From contig CALDQY010000189.1 in NCBI GenBank assembly GCA_937911445.1, positions 1 through 64,000 on the forward strand: a DNA stretch of 64,000 nucleotides. The letters run 5' to 3'. This document shows, one piece after another, positions 36,374 through 46,736 of this stretch (position 1 is the first letter of the stretch; every line of letters begins with the position of its first letter). Under the pieces are notes generated by a model, which made no database searches, had not been told where the DNA came from, and saw nothing but the letters and a program-made list of their open reading frames with translations. Origin of the DNA: an uncultured Rhodobiaceae bacterium. Its GTDB lineage: Archaea > Thermoplasmatota > Poseidoniia > Poseidoniales > Poseidoniaceae. Both the position numbers and the translations under genes were made by a program.

Positions 36374-39300
36374 ATGCCGGAAGACGCCGAAGACACAACA
36401 TCCTCCCATGGTGAGGAGGACGTTGGACGCATTCAGGCGATTGCTGACTACAGTCGAGAGCGTGTACGAGTAGCCTCGGTTGACATCTCTGCCCGAGTGC
36501 GTGACTTTGATGCAAAAAAGGCAGTTGATGCAGTTCTCGAAGCTCCGAAGAGGTTGAAACGGGAATGGCAAAAAACCGGAGCAACAGGTGTTATCACACG
36601 TTTTCCGATTGCAACAGTGGCCTTGTTTTTGATGATCACATTGTATTTTGTCACAACGTCAGGATTCCTTGACGACACGCAGTTTGATGATGATCCGAAC
36701 GAACCTGCACTCAATGTCAATGGTGACATGGAAGTATACCTCCCAGATGGGAGTGAAGTCAAGGAACTAATCGAAATGGTTGAAGCGGATTGGACGACCA
36801 ACGTTATGGTCATTTACATAGAATCGGATAAAAACAACATAACTGACCAAAGGATTTTGCAAGAAATCAGTTATGTTGAAAAAAGCATCAATCCTTATGT
36901 CTCTGACAATGAAAGCGATGATGTCATTTACATTCTTTCAATTTCGACGGTACTGAAGGAAATCAATTCAAGTTTGCCGCGTGTACGTGACGCTTTCATC
37001 ACCGAGTTGGGTCGCCAATGCCCATCTTTCCAAGAGGTCTGTGAGAACTTCGCCGCTAGTGTCAACACGGCATTGTCGGCAGGTGATGACCAATTTGCTG
37101 GTGGTTACGAAATTCCTTCCCAGACAACCATCGATTTGATCATCGGTGAAATGTACGAAAACGATGGGTCTCCTACGCCAGGTCTGGATAAACTCGCACG
37201 GAATACCAATGCATGCAGCGGCCAACCGAACGATGAAGGTACTGATGACAACGGTTGTTTTGATGGCGAGGACTTGAAACTCGATCGAGCCATTATGGCA
37301 GTTGCAGTTGTCGACTCTATCGAGGCCAAAGATATCATCGAGGCAACACAACAACGCCTTGACAACATCTCGACCGAACAGCGTCCATGTGAATTCGATC
37401 AAAACGGTAACCCAGCGAGTGCTGACCGTTGTACCTGGGACGATCTTGGCCTGAAAATGACTCTTACAGGGCCCGTTCCCATTACGAATTCTGTGACCGA
37501 GTTTTCGTTCCGTTTGTTCTGGGAAATTTTCCCGCTAGCAGTTGTCCTTGTCGCTATTGGTCTCTTTGTCTTCCACTCAGATCTTCTGCAAGCAGGTATC
37601 TCTGGTATACGCCCAATTCAAGGAATCAAAGTCGTCATCATTGCCGGTCTTCCAACACTGTGTGCAGTCTTTTGGACATTGGGAATTATCGGGGCATCGA
37701 ATTATGAAGTGACGATGACGGTCATTATCGTGGGTCCAATTTTGCTTGCATTAGGTGTCTCGTATGGTTTGCACATCACCAACAGATACGCTGAAGAAGA
37801 AGGTAGCAGAACCGAAAAGATGCAAGCTTCGATGAAATCAACTGGTCGTGCTGTTTTCTTATCTGCTGTCACAACCGTCATTGGATTTATTTCACTGATT
37901 TTCACGCCTATGGCGCCAATCAAAACCGTTGGTATTGCGCTTTCAGGTGGAATTGTCATCGTCTACATCCTGACGATGTTTATGGTTCCAAATCTTACCC
38001 TGATTCTTGATTTACGTAAACCGAAACATCCTCCACTGAAAGTGTTTGATGCTGCTGTTGACGTACCGGTCAAACGCAACCGTAGTCTTATTGCGTTCTT
38101 CCTAATCCTGGTATTCGTTTCAGCAACGCTTGGCCAGTCCAATGTTGAAGAAAACATCGACCTGCTGGGTATGGCTCCTGAAGGTGAGCAACCGGTCATC
38201 AAGATGAAACAATACAGTCGTGAGTTCAATGCAGGCCAAATCGGTATGGTTCTTGTCCACGCAAACGTATCTGGCGATGTCACCGACAACGACCCAACCA
38301 ATGATGATCCCGCTCAAAATCTGAAAATCATTGACGGCCTAGAGAGGAATCTCAATACTGTTGAAAATGCATCTGCTGTTTCTGTCGTGTTCCTCATGAA
38401 AGCAACTGGACTTGCCCCTACTCTCTCTGGTCAACCACTCCTTGCACAAATTCAAGAGATTCCTGGCTATGATATTCTACCAGAGGATGTTCGCAACACC
38501 TTCGAAGTCTTGCTTGATCAAGAGGTAACACAAGGTGCAACATTTTGGGATTTGCTGACCACTCCTGAAGAATTTGGCTTGCCGGGTTCAACGCAGAGTC
38601 AAATTTTCTTGCTCGATGTATTCTACTCTTCTCTGACAAAAGAAATGCGTGAAATTTTCATCAATTCGGATTATGATCGAACGCTGATTTACATCGACAT
38701 GCCATTTATTCCTGTTGCTGATACCGCAGTGGCTGTTGATCAAATCAACGAATACTCTGAGGGATTCCAAGGTACGCATCAAGAACGTGCTGAAAAACTG
38801 ACAGGAGTCGCTGCAACCGCTATCGAAGTCAACAAATTGATTGTTGATTCGCAATGGACCTCACTCGGATTCGCCATCGTGCTTACGCTGATTGTACTCG
38901 CCGTCGTGTTCAGAGACATTCGGTATTCACTCTTGACGACATCACCTGTGATTGCTACCGTTGCACTCCAATGGCTCGTTATGTGGCAAATGGATGTGCC
39001 ATTATCCCTCGTAACCGTCATGATCGGATCGATTCTTGTTGGCGTCGGGGTCGACTTTTCGATTCACATCGCCAATCGTATACGTGAACTTGGCGGTGGG
39101 ATTGAGGCGATTCGTTCTGCAGCGGTTGGAACAGGAATGTCGCTGTTTGAGGCTGCAGTCGTCACATCGCTTGGTATGTTTACTGCCTATCAAATTCCAA
39201 TTCCTGAAATCAAACCTTTCGTGACGGTTATCCTCATTTTGCTCTGGGTTGCAGCAGCAAGTGCTTTGCTCCTCCTACCCGCTATTTTCGTTACACTCGA

Positions 39301-39436
39301 GAAACTTGGAATCGGAGTTGTCGGTGGACCTTCTGCAATGTCAAGACGATTGGGACTTGGTAAAATGAAAGCAGATGACCCAGACGTTTTGGAAGCCGTT
39401 CTCATCCACGAACCGAGCAACAAAGAAGCGTGGTGA
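36374..39436 (+). CDS. RND-superfamily exporter (MMPL/SSD type)
   Basis: About 1,020 aa with two repeats, each a periplasm-type loop followed by a group of helices. TM1 is IATVALFLMITLYFVTT. The first cluster holds VSYGLHITNRYAEEEG; the second holds VGVDFSIHIANRIRELGG. The second cluster keeps the Asp typical of RND proton relays, while the first has SYGLH without Asp, an asymmetry worth noting. Large loops (DDPNEPALNVNGDMEVYLP and following) are external. The most likely role is export of lipids or hydrophobic compounds. The start MPEDAED leaves 133 bp to the divergent valS. Confidence 0.88.
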   Translation: MPEDAEDTTSSHGEEDVGRIQAIADYSRERVRVASVDISARVRDFDAKKAVDAVLEAPKRLKREWQKTGATGVITRFPIATVALFLMITLYFVTTSGFLDDTQFDDDPNEPALNVNGDMEVYLPDGSEVKELIEMVEADWTTNVMVIYIESDKNNITDQRILQEISYVEKSINPYVSDNESDDVIYILSISTVLKEINSSLPRVRDAFITELGRQCPSFQEVCENFAASVNTALSAGDDQFAGGYEIPSQTTIDLIIGEMYENDGSPTPGLDKLARNTNACSGQPNDEGTDDNGCFDGEDLKLDRAIMAVAVVDSIEAKDIIEATQQRLDNISTEQRPCEFDQNGNPASADRCTWDDLGLKMTLTGPVPITNSVTEFSFRLFWEIFPLAVVLVAIGLFVFHSDLLQAGISGIRPIQGIKVVIIAGLPTLCAVFWTLGIIGASNYEVTMTVIIVGPILLALGVSYGLHITNRYAEEEGSRTEKMQASMKSTGRAVFLSAVTTVIGFISLIFTPMAPIKTVGIALSGGIVIVYILTMFMVPNLTLILDLRKPKHPPLKVFDAAVDVPVKRNRSLIAFFLILVFVSATLGQSNVEENIDLLGMAPEGEQPVIKMKQYSREFNAGQIGMVLVHANVSGDVTDNDPTNDDPAQNLKIIDGLERNLNTVENASAVSVVFLMKATGLAPTLSGQPLLAQIQEIPGYDILPEDVRNTFEVLLDQEVTQGATFWDLLTTPEEFGLPGSTQSQIFLLDVFYSSLTKEMREIFINSDYDRTLIYIDMPFIPVADTAVAVDQINEYSEGFQGTHQERAEKLTGVAATAIEVNKLIVDSQWTSLGFAIVLTLIVLAVVFRDIRYSLLTTSPVIATVALQWLVMWQMDVPLSLVTVMIGSILVGVGVDFSIHIANRIRELGGGIEAIRSAAVGTGMSLFEAAVVTSLGMFTAYQIPIPEIKPFVTVILILLWVAAASALLLLPAIFVTLEKLGIGVVGGPSAMSRRLGLGKMKADDPDVLEAVLIHEPSNKEAW

Positions 39437-39477
39437 AGCCAAGCAAAGGGATAAGACCTGTATTCCTACCAACAAAC

Positions 39478-39957
39478 ATGGTCAAGTACTGGTTGATGAA
39501 GTCCGAACTCGACGTCTATCCCTACGCACAACTTGTTGCTGATGGTAAGACGCATTGGGATGGAGTTCGCAATTACCAAGCAAGGAACATGATGCGTGAC
39601 GAAATGAAGGTTGGAGATTTGATCCTTTACTATCATTCAAACTGCAAACCACCTCATGTTGCAGGGATCGCCAAAGTATGCAATGAAGGGTATGGTGACT
39701 TCACATCTTGGGACTCCTCCTCAAAATACTTCGATGAGAAGTCAACTCCAGAAAATCCGAGATGGTTCATGGTCGATATTGAGCCTGTATGTGAACTCCA
39801 AAACATCGTCTCATTGGATGCTGTGCGACAAGAAGAAGCACTTGCAGATATGTTGCTAATACGAAGAGGGCAACGACTTTCGATTCAGCCAGTCAAAGAA
39901 AACGAATTCCGACACATCTGCAGTATGGGTGGTGTTGACCCATCCAAAATTGAGTGA
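39478..39957 (+). CDS. EVE-domain protein
   Basis: A 159-aa single EVE (PUA-like) domain protein. The family pattern is plain: YWLMKSELDVYPY, then WDGVRNYQARNMMRD, VGDLILYYHSNCKPPHVAGIAKV and a late LLIRRGQRLSIQPV. EVE domains bind modified bases in DNA or RNA in several systems, and in archaea they are usually stand-alone with unknown targets. The frame extends upstream to 39430, overlapping the exporter gene; the internal start at MVKYW matches the family. The aminotransferase gene follows after 9 bp. Confidence 0.85.
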   Translation: MVKYWLMKSELDVYPYAQLVADGKTHWDGVRNYQARNMMRDEMKVGDLILYYHSNCKPPHVAGIAKVCNEGYGDFTSWDSSSKYFDEKSTPENPRWFMVDIEPVCELQNIVSLDAVRQEEALADMLLIRRGQRLSIQPVKENEFRHICSMGGVDPSKIE

Positions 39958-39966
39958 AGTGATTCC

Positions 39967-41178
39967 ATGCAACACATAAGCGCAACAGATCGTGCTCTCA
40001 ACATAGAGTACGCCATTCGCGATGTGGTTGTTCCTGCTACAAAACTCGAAGCACAAGGTCACTCCATTATCAAGCTCAACATCGGTGATCCAATCGCATA
40101 CCCGGGATTGCCAACCCCTTCACACATGGTCGAAGCCTTCGTCAAAGCGCTGAACGACGGAAAGAATGGTTACTCGCCGTCCTATGGTTTACCAGAATTA
40201 CGTACTGCGATTGCGAACGATGAACGAACAAAGGGTTGGCCTGCTTCAGCGGATGATGTCTACGTTTGTCACGGTGTAACAGAAGCACTGCAAGTCCTCT
40301 TCCAGGCTACGTTGGATGAAGGTAGCCAAGTCCTTGCTCCAGGTCCACACTATCCTCCTTACATGGCGTATCCTCAAATGTACGGTGCTGAAACAATTGA
40401 ATACCGATTAAATTCCGATGATGGATGGTCGCTTGATTTTGATGACATTGAGTCAAAGATGAACGATGATGTTCGACTGTTTGTTCTAATCAATCCAAAC
40501 AATCCAACAGGTGCAGTGGTCGGTCAAGAAGAAATTGATCGGTTGCTACAGATTCTGAAACCGTGGCCAAATTGTATTCTCGTCGCGGATGAAATCTATG
40601 ATGGTCTTGATTTTTCAAACCGTCAAGTAAGTGCAGCAAGCCGATCTGATTCAATTCCAGTAGTAACCATGAACGGTGTCTCAAAGGTCTACTATGCACC
40701 AGGATGGAGGATTGGATACATGGCAATTCACGACCCAACGTCTGTTTTGTCCTCAGTCCGAGATGGTGTTGAACGAATCCTTCGTTCACGACTTTGTGCA
40801 TCCACTCCAGCACAACTAGGATTCTTGGCTGGTTTACAAGAAGACCGCTCATGGATGAAGGAATATTCCAAAACTGTGCAAGAACGTCGAGATGTCTGTC
40901 TCCAACGTATTTCTGGGATTGAGGGGCTTGAAGTTGAAACACCAGAGGGTGCATTCTACATGTTCGTTCGACTAACGGACGAGCATTGGAGAGAAAACGA
41001 CAAGCAGTTTGTCCTCCAATTGTTGCATGAGGAACATGTATTGCTCGTTCACGGTTCTGGGTTCAGCCAAGACAAAGGAAAAGGACACGTACGGCTCGTT
41101 TTCTTGCCTGATGTTGCAACTCTTCACACAGCGTTTGACCGTATCGACGCCTTCTTGCAAAGACACCGTAATGCGTGA
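39967..41178 (+). CDS. Class I aminotransferase (AspAT/AlaT-like)
   Basis: A 403-aa PLP enzyme of the fold-type I class I/II group. YSPSYGLPELRTAIA, VLINPNNPTGAVV, VADEIYDGLDFSN and the PLP lysine in NGVSKVYYAPGWRIGY are the standard blocks. The overall match is to archaeal alanine/aspartate aminotransferases; the specificity cannot be fixed. Transamination of amino acids taken up from peptides is a reasonable role. Its stop overlaps the next start (TGATG at 41176-41180). Confidence 0.9.
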   Translation: MQHISATDRALNIEYAIRDVVVPATKLEAQGHSIIKLNIGDPIAYPGLPTPSHMVEAFVKALNDGKNGYSPSYGLPELRTAIANDERTKGWPASADDVYVCHGVTEALQVLFQATLDEGSQVLAPGPHYPPYMAYPQMYGAETIEYRLNSDDGWSLDFDDIESKMNDDVRLFVLINPNNPTGAVVGQEEIDRLLQILKPWPNCILVADEIYDGLDFSNRQVSAASRSDSIPVVTMNGVSKVYYAPGWRIGYMAIHDPTSVLSSVRDGVERILRSRLCASTPAQLGFLAGLQEDRSWMKEYSKTVQERRDVCLQRISGIEGLEVETPEGAFYMFVRLTDEHWRENDKQFVLQLLHEEHVLLVHGSGFSQDKGKGHVRLVFLPDVATLHTAFDRIDAFLQRHRNA

Positions 41179-44100
41179 TGAATGACGGCGAAGTATTCAT
41201 GATGAATAATCACAGGGTTCGCTATATGCGGAAGGTATTCCTGGGCAGTGTCCTTGTTATCTTGGGACTCCTTCCACAAGTTTCAGCCTCAACGGTTGCA
41301 CAGCCAACAGATTTTGATGTGGCTTATCTTTATCCTCTCTTGTCTGCTCTTTTTGTTGCAGCCCTCTTGTGGAAATTTTTCGTACCACGACAACTCTCTG
41401 CCCTGCAAGTAGCCTTTGAGATTGACGACAATCTCTACGAAGTTCATCGATTGACACGAACCATTGAAGATGCTCGAGAAATCCTACAACAAGGACGTGT
41501 GGCTTTTGGTGTCGGACTTTACATGATGGGGATGCTTGGCGTTCTCCTATTGATTTCTGAACTTATTTTCCAACCAGATGTTTATTTCGAGCCGAACCTG
41601 TGGATCATCGGTTTGTTTGTCCTTCTTCCCATTCTCATCTCTCCTTGGGAAACCATGAACGCTCAACTGGCCGGTAAAGGTGACACGAGAATCGGTGCAA
41701 CCTCGATTGGTGTCGGTGTTCGACGTATTCTCACGCTTTCCATACTCCTGTTTGCTACCATGATTGCGCTCTTTTATGGCATGAACCAAAACGACGGAAA
41801 AATTACTCCGGTCTGGTTAGCGATTACCATGTTGGTCTTTATGGCGCCAACAATCCTTGCATACGGTCGTATCATGGGTGCATCTTGGAACATGTTGCTT
41901 GTGAACAAGTGGAGGACTGCGAACGGTCGAAAGAATCCTATCGATCCTGACAAACCATCCTTTGTCAACCGATTGTTCTCCTTGCTCCTTGTTTTATTTT
42001 TGATTACCATGCCAGTCACGGCTCTGAATGGTATTGTTACCGTGTTCCACGTTCTCTACAACAGTCCAAACAACAGTGAAGATATCTTGAACTTTGGTGG
42101 AATCATTGGTCACTCCATTTATGTGCGAATCGATCTTATTTCCGAATTTTTGTTCCATTGGGAATTCATTAAATCCATGCCTCAATTCCTGTCGTTCTAT
42201 CTTTCGTTGAACATTGCGATTGTTGGTCTTGCGTTTATTTTTGAACTTACAAGAAACTTGATTCTCGGAGGGCAGACATTTGGTGGAATGTTTGGTGTTA
42301 CGCTTGATACACCGCGTGAAATTCGTACCGAAGAAGCTGCACAAGGGCGTCAAATTTCATTTGCATTTGCTGGATTTTCTGGTTATACTGTGCTCCTCCT
42401 CCTCCTTGTTTGCTACAAGGAATTCGGGGACCTCATGCCGTTTACTTCCGACTTGGAAAATCGAGGTTTTAACGAAGAAATGCGGTTGCTCGCGACATGG
42501 ATGTTTATTGCAGTTGGTAACGCTGTCTTCCTTTTCACTTGGTTGTTATCGGTTGCACGATTGTCACCTCTTCGCCAAATTCGCTTTGATCTGGATCCTG
42601 AGGAACGACGTGAAGGCGCTGTCATGTTGGCTGGTGGTGATTGGATGCGTGAGTACATCGATAACGCTGCTCTCCAAGAAGATCTCGACGCCCTCATTCG
42701 TTTCCAAAAACAATCAATCGAAGGTGACCAATCTTTGGTTCGTCATGAAAAAGCACGTGCAAAAATGTGGTCCTGTGCCATTCGTGGATTGTGGCCAAAA
42801 TCCATCGAAGAAGCGAAGAAAGTGCTCGCTCAATCAGGCGGCGACGATGACGAGGCAAGGATGTTGATTGCAACCGGCTACATTGCGACACGTCGATTGG
42901 ATGCAGCACGAGGTGCATTGCGTGGCTTGCAACAACCTGAAGGATACGATGAGCCTGAGCTTCTGGCGTTCATTTGTGAATGGATTGATCCATGGCACGG
43001 TAGTGTTGACGAGGATGACTTGTGGGATTGGGAGAACAATTCGACCATCGACCACCTAAACGAAAAGATGCGGATGCTTCGATATTGGTCGCCTACGTTT
43101 TCCAAAGAAGCCACACAGCACAAAGACCGAATCTCTCTGGTCTCATCGATCTCCAATGTTGCCACTCTACGCATGCAAAGAAAACACGAAGAAGCCTTGG
43201 AATTGGCTTTGGAATCTGTCAAGCAAGATCCGCTTGGGGTTCGACCTCGTATTGCTGCAGCATTGTGTCTGCTCGACCGGGGCGATTGGCATCAAGCCCT
43301 CTCAATTTACAAAGAACTGCGTGAAAGCGATGTCAATGACCCTCGTGTCAAGGCTCTCTCTGTTATACTCGGTCATGAAGCAGATGCAGAAGACATTGAG
43401 GTTTCATTGGTTCTCGAAAAAGGAAAGTCCTTGCGGCGATGGCTCGATGATGCTCCGGTGAATCCAGTAGCAGGTTTAGCCACGAAAGGTGGAATTGATG
43501 AAGCCATCAACGCCAACATTATGATCGTCAACCACGAAGCGGTTCGCAGAGGTATGACGCCACGTTATTCATCATCGCTCGTTCATCGAATTGTTCAATT
43601 CTTCCTGTTACCTATGATCTTCGTAGTTGCAGGTATCGGTCTGGACTCCATCTATGGACCTGCTGAGGGTGCCGTTGCTACTGTGACGTTGTTTGTTCTT
43701 CAATTTGGAATGCACCGCTTTAATCGACAACAACGCAAACAAATCAAACACCGAGATCAACGGTCCTTGGTTCAGTATGCAAAAATGATGAAACGTTCGA
43801 AGGTTAAACCTAGTCGAGATAACATTCCCGTAGGAACACATCTCTTGCTGTCTGGCATCCTTGTAACTGTCAACGGTGTTGTCTTGGATATTGGTCTCCC
43901 TGGATGGTTGACGGAACGTTTGCCCAAGGATTCCGATAAGACGATTCGATCGAGATTGAAGCGTAATGCGCTTTCAATTTCCAAAAACCGACCAGGTAAG
44001 CTCTCTATTCTTTCTTCAGGATGGTGGCTGAAGAGGCCAAAAGAAGAAGATTCAGACACGCCTGCTCTCGAACGGTTGATTGGTCCTGTTGCCTATCGAG

Positions 44101-44273
44101 GCCGACAAGCCATGGTCCAGAAAAAGACCACAGCACTCAACCGCTCGACAGGCATTGGTCCGAGTCGAGCGCCTGTTTCTGACCTGAATCTCTCCAGTCG
44201 TAATGTTCCGACACATACCATCGCAAGTGAACGCTCCACATACTCTGGTCCAAGAAGGCCAAGTCAGCGTTGA
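41178..44273 (+). CDS. Large multi-TM protein with helical-repeat soluble domain
   Basis: About 1,031 aa. An N-terminal hydrophobic segment (VFLGSVLVILGLLPQ) and about ten further helices cover roughly residues 50-470. A soluble alpha-helical region follows (about 490-800) with TPR-like units such as EEALELALESVKQDP and GDWHQALSIYKELRES. Two more helices (VHRIVQFFLLPMIFVVAGI, AVATVTLFVLQFGM) and a basic cytoplasmic tail end the protein. I do not recognise the family. The helical repeats suggest a scaffold or regulatory role at the membrane. It is translationally coupled to the aminotransferase. Confidence 0.75.
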   Translation: MNDGEVFMMNNHRVRYMRKVFLGSVLVILGLLPQVSASTVAQPTDFDVAYLYPLLSALFVAALLWKFFVPRQLSALQVAFEIDDNLYEVHRLTRTIEDAREILQQGRVAFGVGLYMMGMLGVLLLISELIFQPDVYFEPNLWIIGLFVLLPILISPWETMNAQLAGKGDTRIGATSIGVGVRRILTLSILLFATMIALFYGMNQNDGKITPVWLAITMLVFMAPTILAYGRIMGASWNMLLVNKWRTANGRKNPIDPDKPSFVNRLFSLLLVLFLITMPVTALNGIVTVFHVLYNSPNNSEDILNFGGIIGHSIYVRIDLISEFLFHWEFIKSMPQFLSFYLSLNIAIVGLAFIFELTRNLILGGQTFGGMFGVTLDTPREIRTEEAAQGRQISFAFAGFSGYTVLLLLLVCYKEFGDLMPFTSDLENRGFNEEMRLLATWMFIAVGNAVFLFTWLLSVARLSPLRQIRFDLDPEERREGAVMLAGGDWMREYIDNAALQEDLDALIRFQKQSIEGDQSLVRHEKARAKMWSCAIRGLWPKSIEEAKKVLAQSGGDDDEARMLIATGYIATRRLDAARGALRGLQQPEGYDEPELLAFICEWIDPWHGSVDEDDLWDWENNSTIDHLNEKMRMLRYWSPTFSKEATQHKDRISLVSSISNVATLRMQRKHEEALELALESVKQDPLGVRPRIAAALCLLDRGDWHQALSIYKELRESDVNDPRVKALSVILGHEADAEDIEVSLVLEKGKSLRRWLDDAPVNPVAGLATKGGIDEAINANIMIVNHEAVRRGMTPRYSSSLVHRIVQFFLLPMIFVVAGIGLDSIYGPAEGAVATVTLFVLQFGMHRFNRQQRKQIKHRDQRSLVQYAKMMKRSKVKPSRDNIPVGTHLLLSGILVTVNGVVLDIGLPGWLTERLPKDSDKTIRSRLKRNALSISKNRPGKLSILSSGWWLKRPKEEDSDTPALERLIGPVAYRGRQAMVQKKTTALNRSTGIGPSRAPVSDLNLSSRNVPTHTIASERSTYSGPRRPSQR

Positions 44274-44326
44274 ATTCCTGTTGGTCGTTTCACAGAATTC
44301 ATGAACCTCGTCGCCTAGCGTATGGC

Positions 44327-45619
44327 ATGGGAAATCTCTCTCCACGTGATTCGGTGAACGCAGTCCTCGATGCATCTGCGAAAAGTGCACGATTGTATGG
44401 GCACGGCCTCGGCATGATTGCATCTGAAAACATCATTTCACCCAATGTTAAACGAGCAATAAATTCCGATCTTCATGGGAGATATGCAGAAGGGTTGCCA
44501 GGTAAGAGGTACTATCAAGGCTGCGATGATTTCGACACAATCGAGGACATTGGAATCAATCTAGCAAAGAAGGTTTTTCAAGCAAATTTTGCCAACATTC
44601 AATCTACCTCGGGCACCGTTTCGAACATTGGTGCATTGAAAGCTCTTGCAAAACCGGGTGATGCAATCACCGCCGTTTCAACCGCCGATGGTGGACACAT
44701 TTCCCATGCTCGGATGGGTGCTGTAGGATTACGTGATCTCAACGTTTCCACGTATCCATGGGATGAGGATAGGATGGAACCCGATGTCGATGCTTCTTGT
44801 GCTCTCATTCGCGAAGTAAAGCCCCAAATTACATTGGTTGGACAATCGGTGTTTCTGTTCCCTACGCCGTTGAAAGAGTTAGCCGATGCAGCGCATGAGG
44901 TAGGATCAACAGTGATGTACGACGGTGCCCATGTCCTCGGCCTTATCGCCGGTGGCGTATTCCAAGACCCGTTGCGTGAAGGTGCCGATATCATGACTGG
45001 ATCGTCCCACAAAACCTTCCCTGGACCTCAAGGAGGATTTCTGCTATCATCAAGCGAAGATGCATCGTTTCATCGACGCCTGAACAATGCAATGTTCCCC
45101 GGTGTGTGCTCCTCTTATCATTTGCACCACGTTGCAGGAAAAGTCGTTGCACTTGCTGAATTTGAGGCATTTGGTCAAGCCTATGCAACTGATATTGTAC
45201 GCAATGCAAAGGCCTTCGCTGAGTCACTCGCTGCAGAAGGTTTTGATGTTCTTGCCGAGTCAAGAGGCTACACGGCATCGCATCAGGTTCTCACGAGGCA
45301 CGGCGATACCGATTCAGGAGCCGGTGCTGTCGCTGCGCGGAGGCTCGAGGATGCTGGCATAATTACAAACATGAACATGCTTCCTGGAGATACAAAGGCA
45401 ATGTCCCCATCTGGATTACGCCTCGGCGTTCAAGAATTGACACGTGTCGGCATGGGCGTCAATGAAATGGCGGAAGTTGCATCGCTCTATGCACGAGTCT
45501 TGCTGAAACAGGAAGCGCCTGAGCTGGTCCGTAATGACGTTCAGCACTTGAAATCCGATTTCCAACATGTTCAGTACTGCTTTGATTCCGAATCCATCCC
45601 TGCCTACGAAGGGATGTGA
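44327..45619 (+). CDS. glyA: Serine hydroxymethyltransferase
   Basis: A 430-aa PLP enzyme interconverting serine and glycine with a folate- or pterin-type one-carbon carrier. LGMIASENIISP, GRYAEGLPGKRYYQGCDDFD, MYDGAHVLGLIAGG and the PLP lysine in MTGSSHKTFPGPQGG are all present. The start ATG 44327 is used; the longer frame begins at 44270, inside the previous gene. It resembles archaeal SHMTs, which may use tetrahydromethanopterin-like carriers, but the carrier cannot be told from sequence. The next gene starts at GTG 45616, overlapping the stop. Confidence 0.93.
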   Translation: MGNLSPRDSVNAVLDASAKSARLYGHGLGMIASENIISPNVKRAINSDLHGRYAEGLPGKRYYQGCDDFDTIEDIGINLAKKVFQANFANIQSTSGTVSNIGALKALAKPGDAITAVSTADGGHISHARMGAVGLRDLNVSTYPWDEDRMEPDVDASCALIREVKPQITLVGQSVFLFPTPLKELADAAHEVGSTVMYDGAHVLGLIAGGVFQDPLREGADIMTGSSHKTFPGPQGGFLLSSSEDASFHRRLNNAMFPGVCSSYHLHHVAGKVVALAEFEAFGQAYATDIVRNAKAFAESLAAEGFDVLAESRGYTASHQVLTRHGDTDSGAGAVAARRLEDAGIITNMNMLPGDTKAMSPSGLRLGVQELTRVGMGVNEMAEVASLYARVLLKQEAPELVRNDVQHLKSDFQHVQYCFDSESIPAYEGM

Positions 45620-46635
45620 GGTTCATCGAACCAATCGTTACGTTGGACATCGTTCCAAAACGTGGCCAACTCATCCATCCATTGTTTGGTGAAGTCGTTC
45701 TTTGGAGACAGCACGAATTCCATACGTGGTGGAATCAGTTTGAAGCCATCATCGATCATCCACTGAGCCGCACATTCATCAATGGTGTCGTTGATTCTTT
45801 GGAGTTCAAGAACGCAATGCCTCGATTTGGGGGGTTGTTCCGGAAAAAGAAGTTCAAGAAAGAGTCTGATCGCATCGGCTGCCAACTCGGTTGGGGTACC
45901 TTTCAATTTGAAAACCAAAACGTCGTTCAAAGCGCTCATCCATTGCTTTCAGTTGCATTGGGCCAGTACCTCCTAGAGGCGTATCATGAACAGCGGTTCA
46001 AGGTTCGTTGGGTCGAACCAAGGCCTCAAACCGTACGGCTTGAAATCGAAGCGTCCCCTGACCTACCTCATCCAAAGCCTGTTGAATCTTTGCCTTGGTC
46101 AATCACCCAACAGATGAAAACCACAGATTCGTGGTTAATCCTCGACCGACACTCACAAAATGAATTGAACTTTGAAGGCGAACGTGTTGTGTTGATTCCT
46201 GTTGAATCGATGGACCGCTTCCTTTCTGGGTGTTTGCCATATGTTTCTCAACAAGATGTTCAGTGGTTCGATGCAGATTCATGCAAACTCGATTCATACG
46301 AGTATCTCTTGCGAGCAACCATACAATCGATATCGAGCATGTTTCTCAAAAGTGAACAACCTGTCTACATTATCGACGGGTCGAGCTGGGCTGCATACAT
46401 CGAAAATTACATCTGCGAACGTGGATGGGGCAACGCACACGTCACGAGCTACGATACATCCGACTTTAGTTTGGAACTAACAATACCCATGCAAAGTCAA
46501 CTCCCATTCACGATTGGATTGTTGTGCGGAATGTGGGAACGTGCTCATGGCAGAGCATACCGATTGTCGTTACGAATAGAAAGTGATACTTTTGTCCTTC
46601 AAATCCAATCTTTGCTTGACTATGAAAATCAGTGA
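45616..46635 (+). CDS. Hypothetical soluble protein, coupled to glyA
   Basis: A 339-aa protein, GTG start overlapping the glyA stop. It has no signal peptide or TM helix. It is rich in Trp and aromatic residues (VVLWRQHEFHTWWNQF, QLGWGTFQFENQNV) with alternating beta and alpha elements; no family recognised. A 111-aa antisense frame at 45604-45939 looks protein-like but is judged a shadow because this frame runs intact for the whole gene. It is followed by a 101-bp gap before the big calcium-repeat protein. Confidence 0.6.
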   Translation: MRFIEPIVTLDIVPKRGQLIHPLFGEVVLWRQHEFHTWWNQFEAIIDHPLSRTFINGVVDSLEFKNAMPRFGGLFRKKKFKKESDRIGCQLGWGTFQFENQNVVQSAHPLLSVALGQYLLEAYHEQRFKVRWVEPRPQTVRLEIEASPDLPHPKPVESLPWSITQQMKTTDSWLILDRHSQNELNFEGERVVLIPVESMDRFLSGCLPYVSQQDVQWFDADSCKLDSYEYLLRATIQSISSMFLKSEQPVYIIDGSSWAAYIENYICERGWGNAHVTSYDTSDFSLELTIPMQSQLPFTIGLLCGMWERAHGRAYRLSLRIESDTFVLQIQSLLDYENQ

Positions 46636-46736
46636 TTGTCTCTGTATTTGCGTTCAATTTTTTGAGCAAACAAGGTCAAGGTTCATAACCGAACCATGTC
46701 GTCGACAGAGTAGTCAAGAAGCGGAGGCTACATCCT

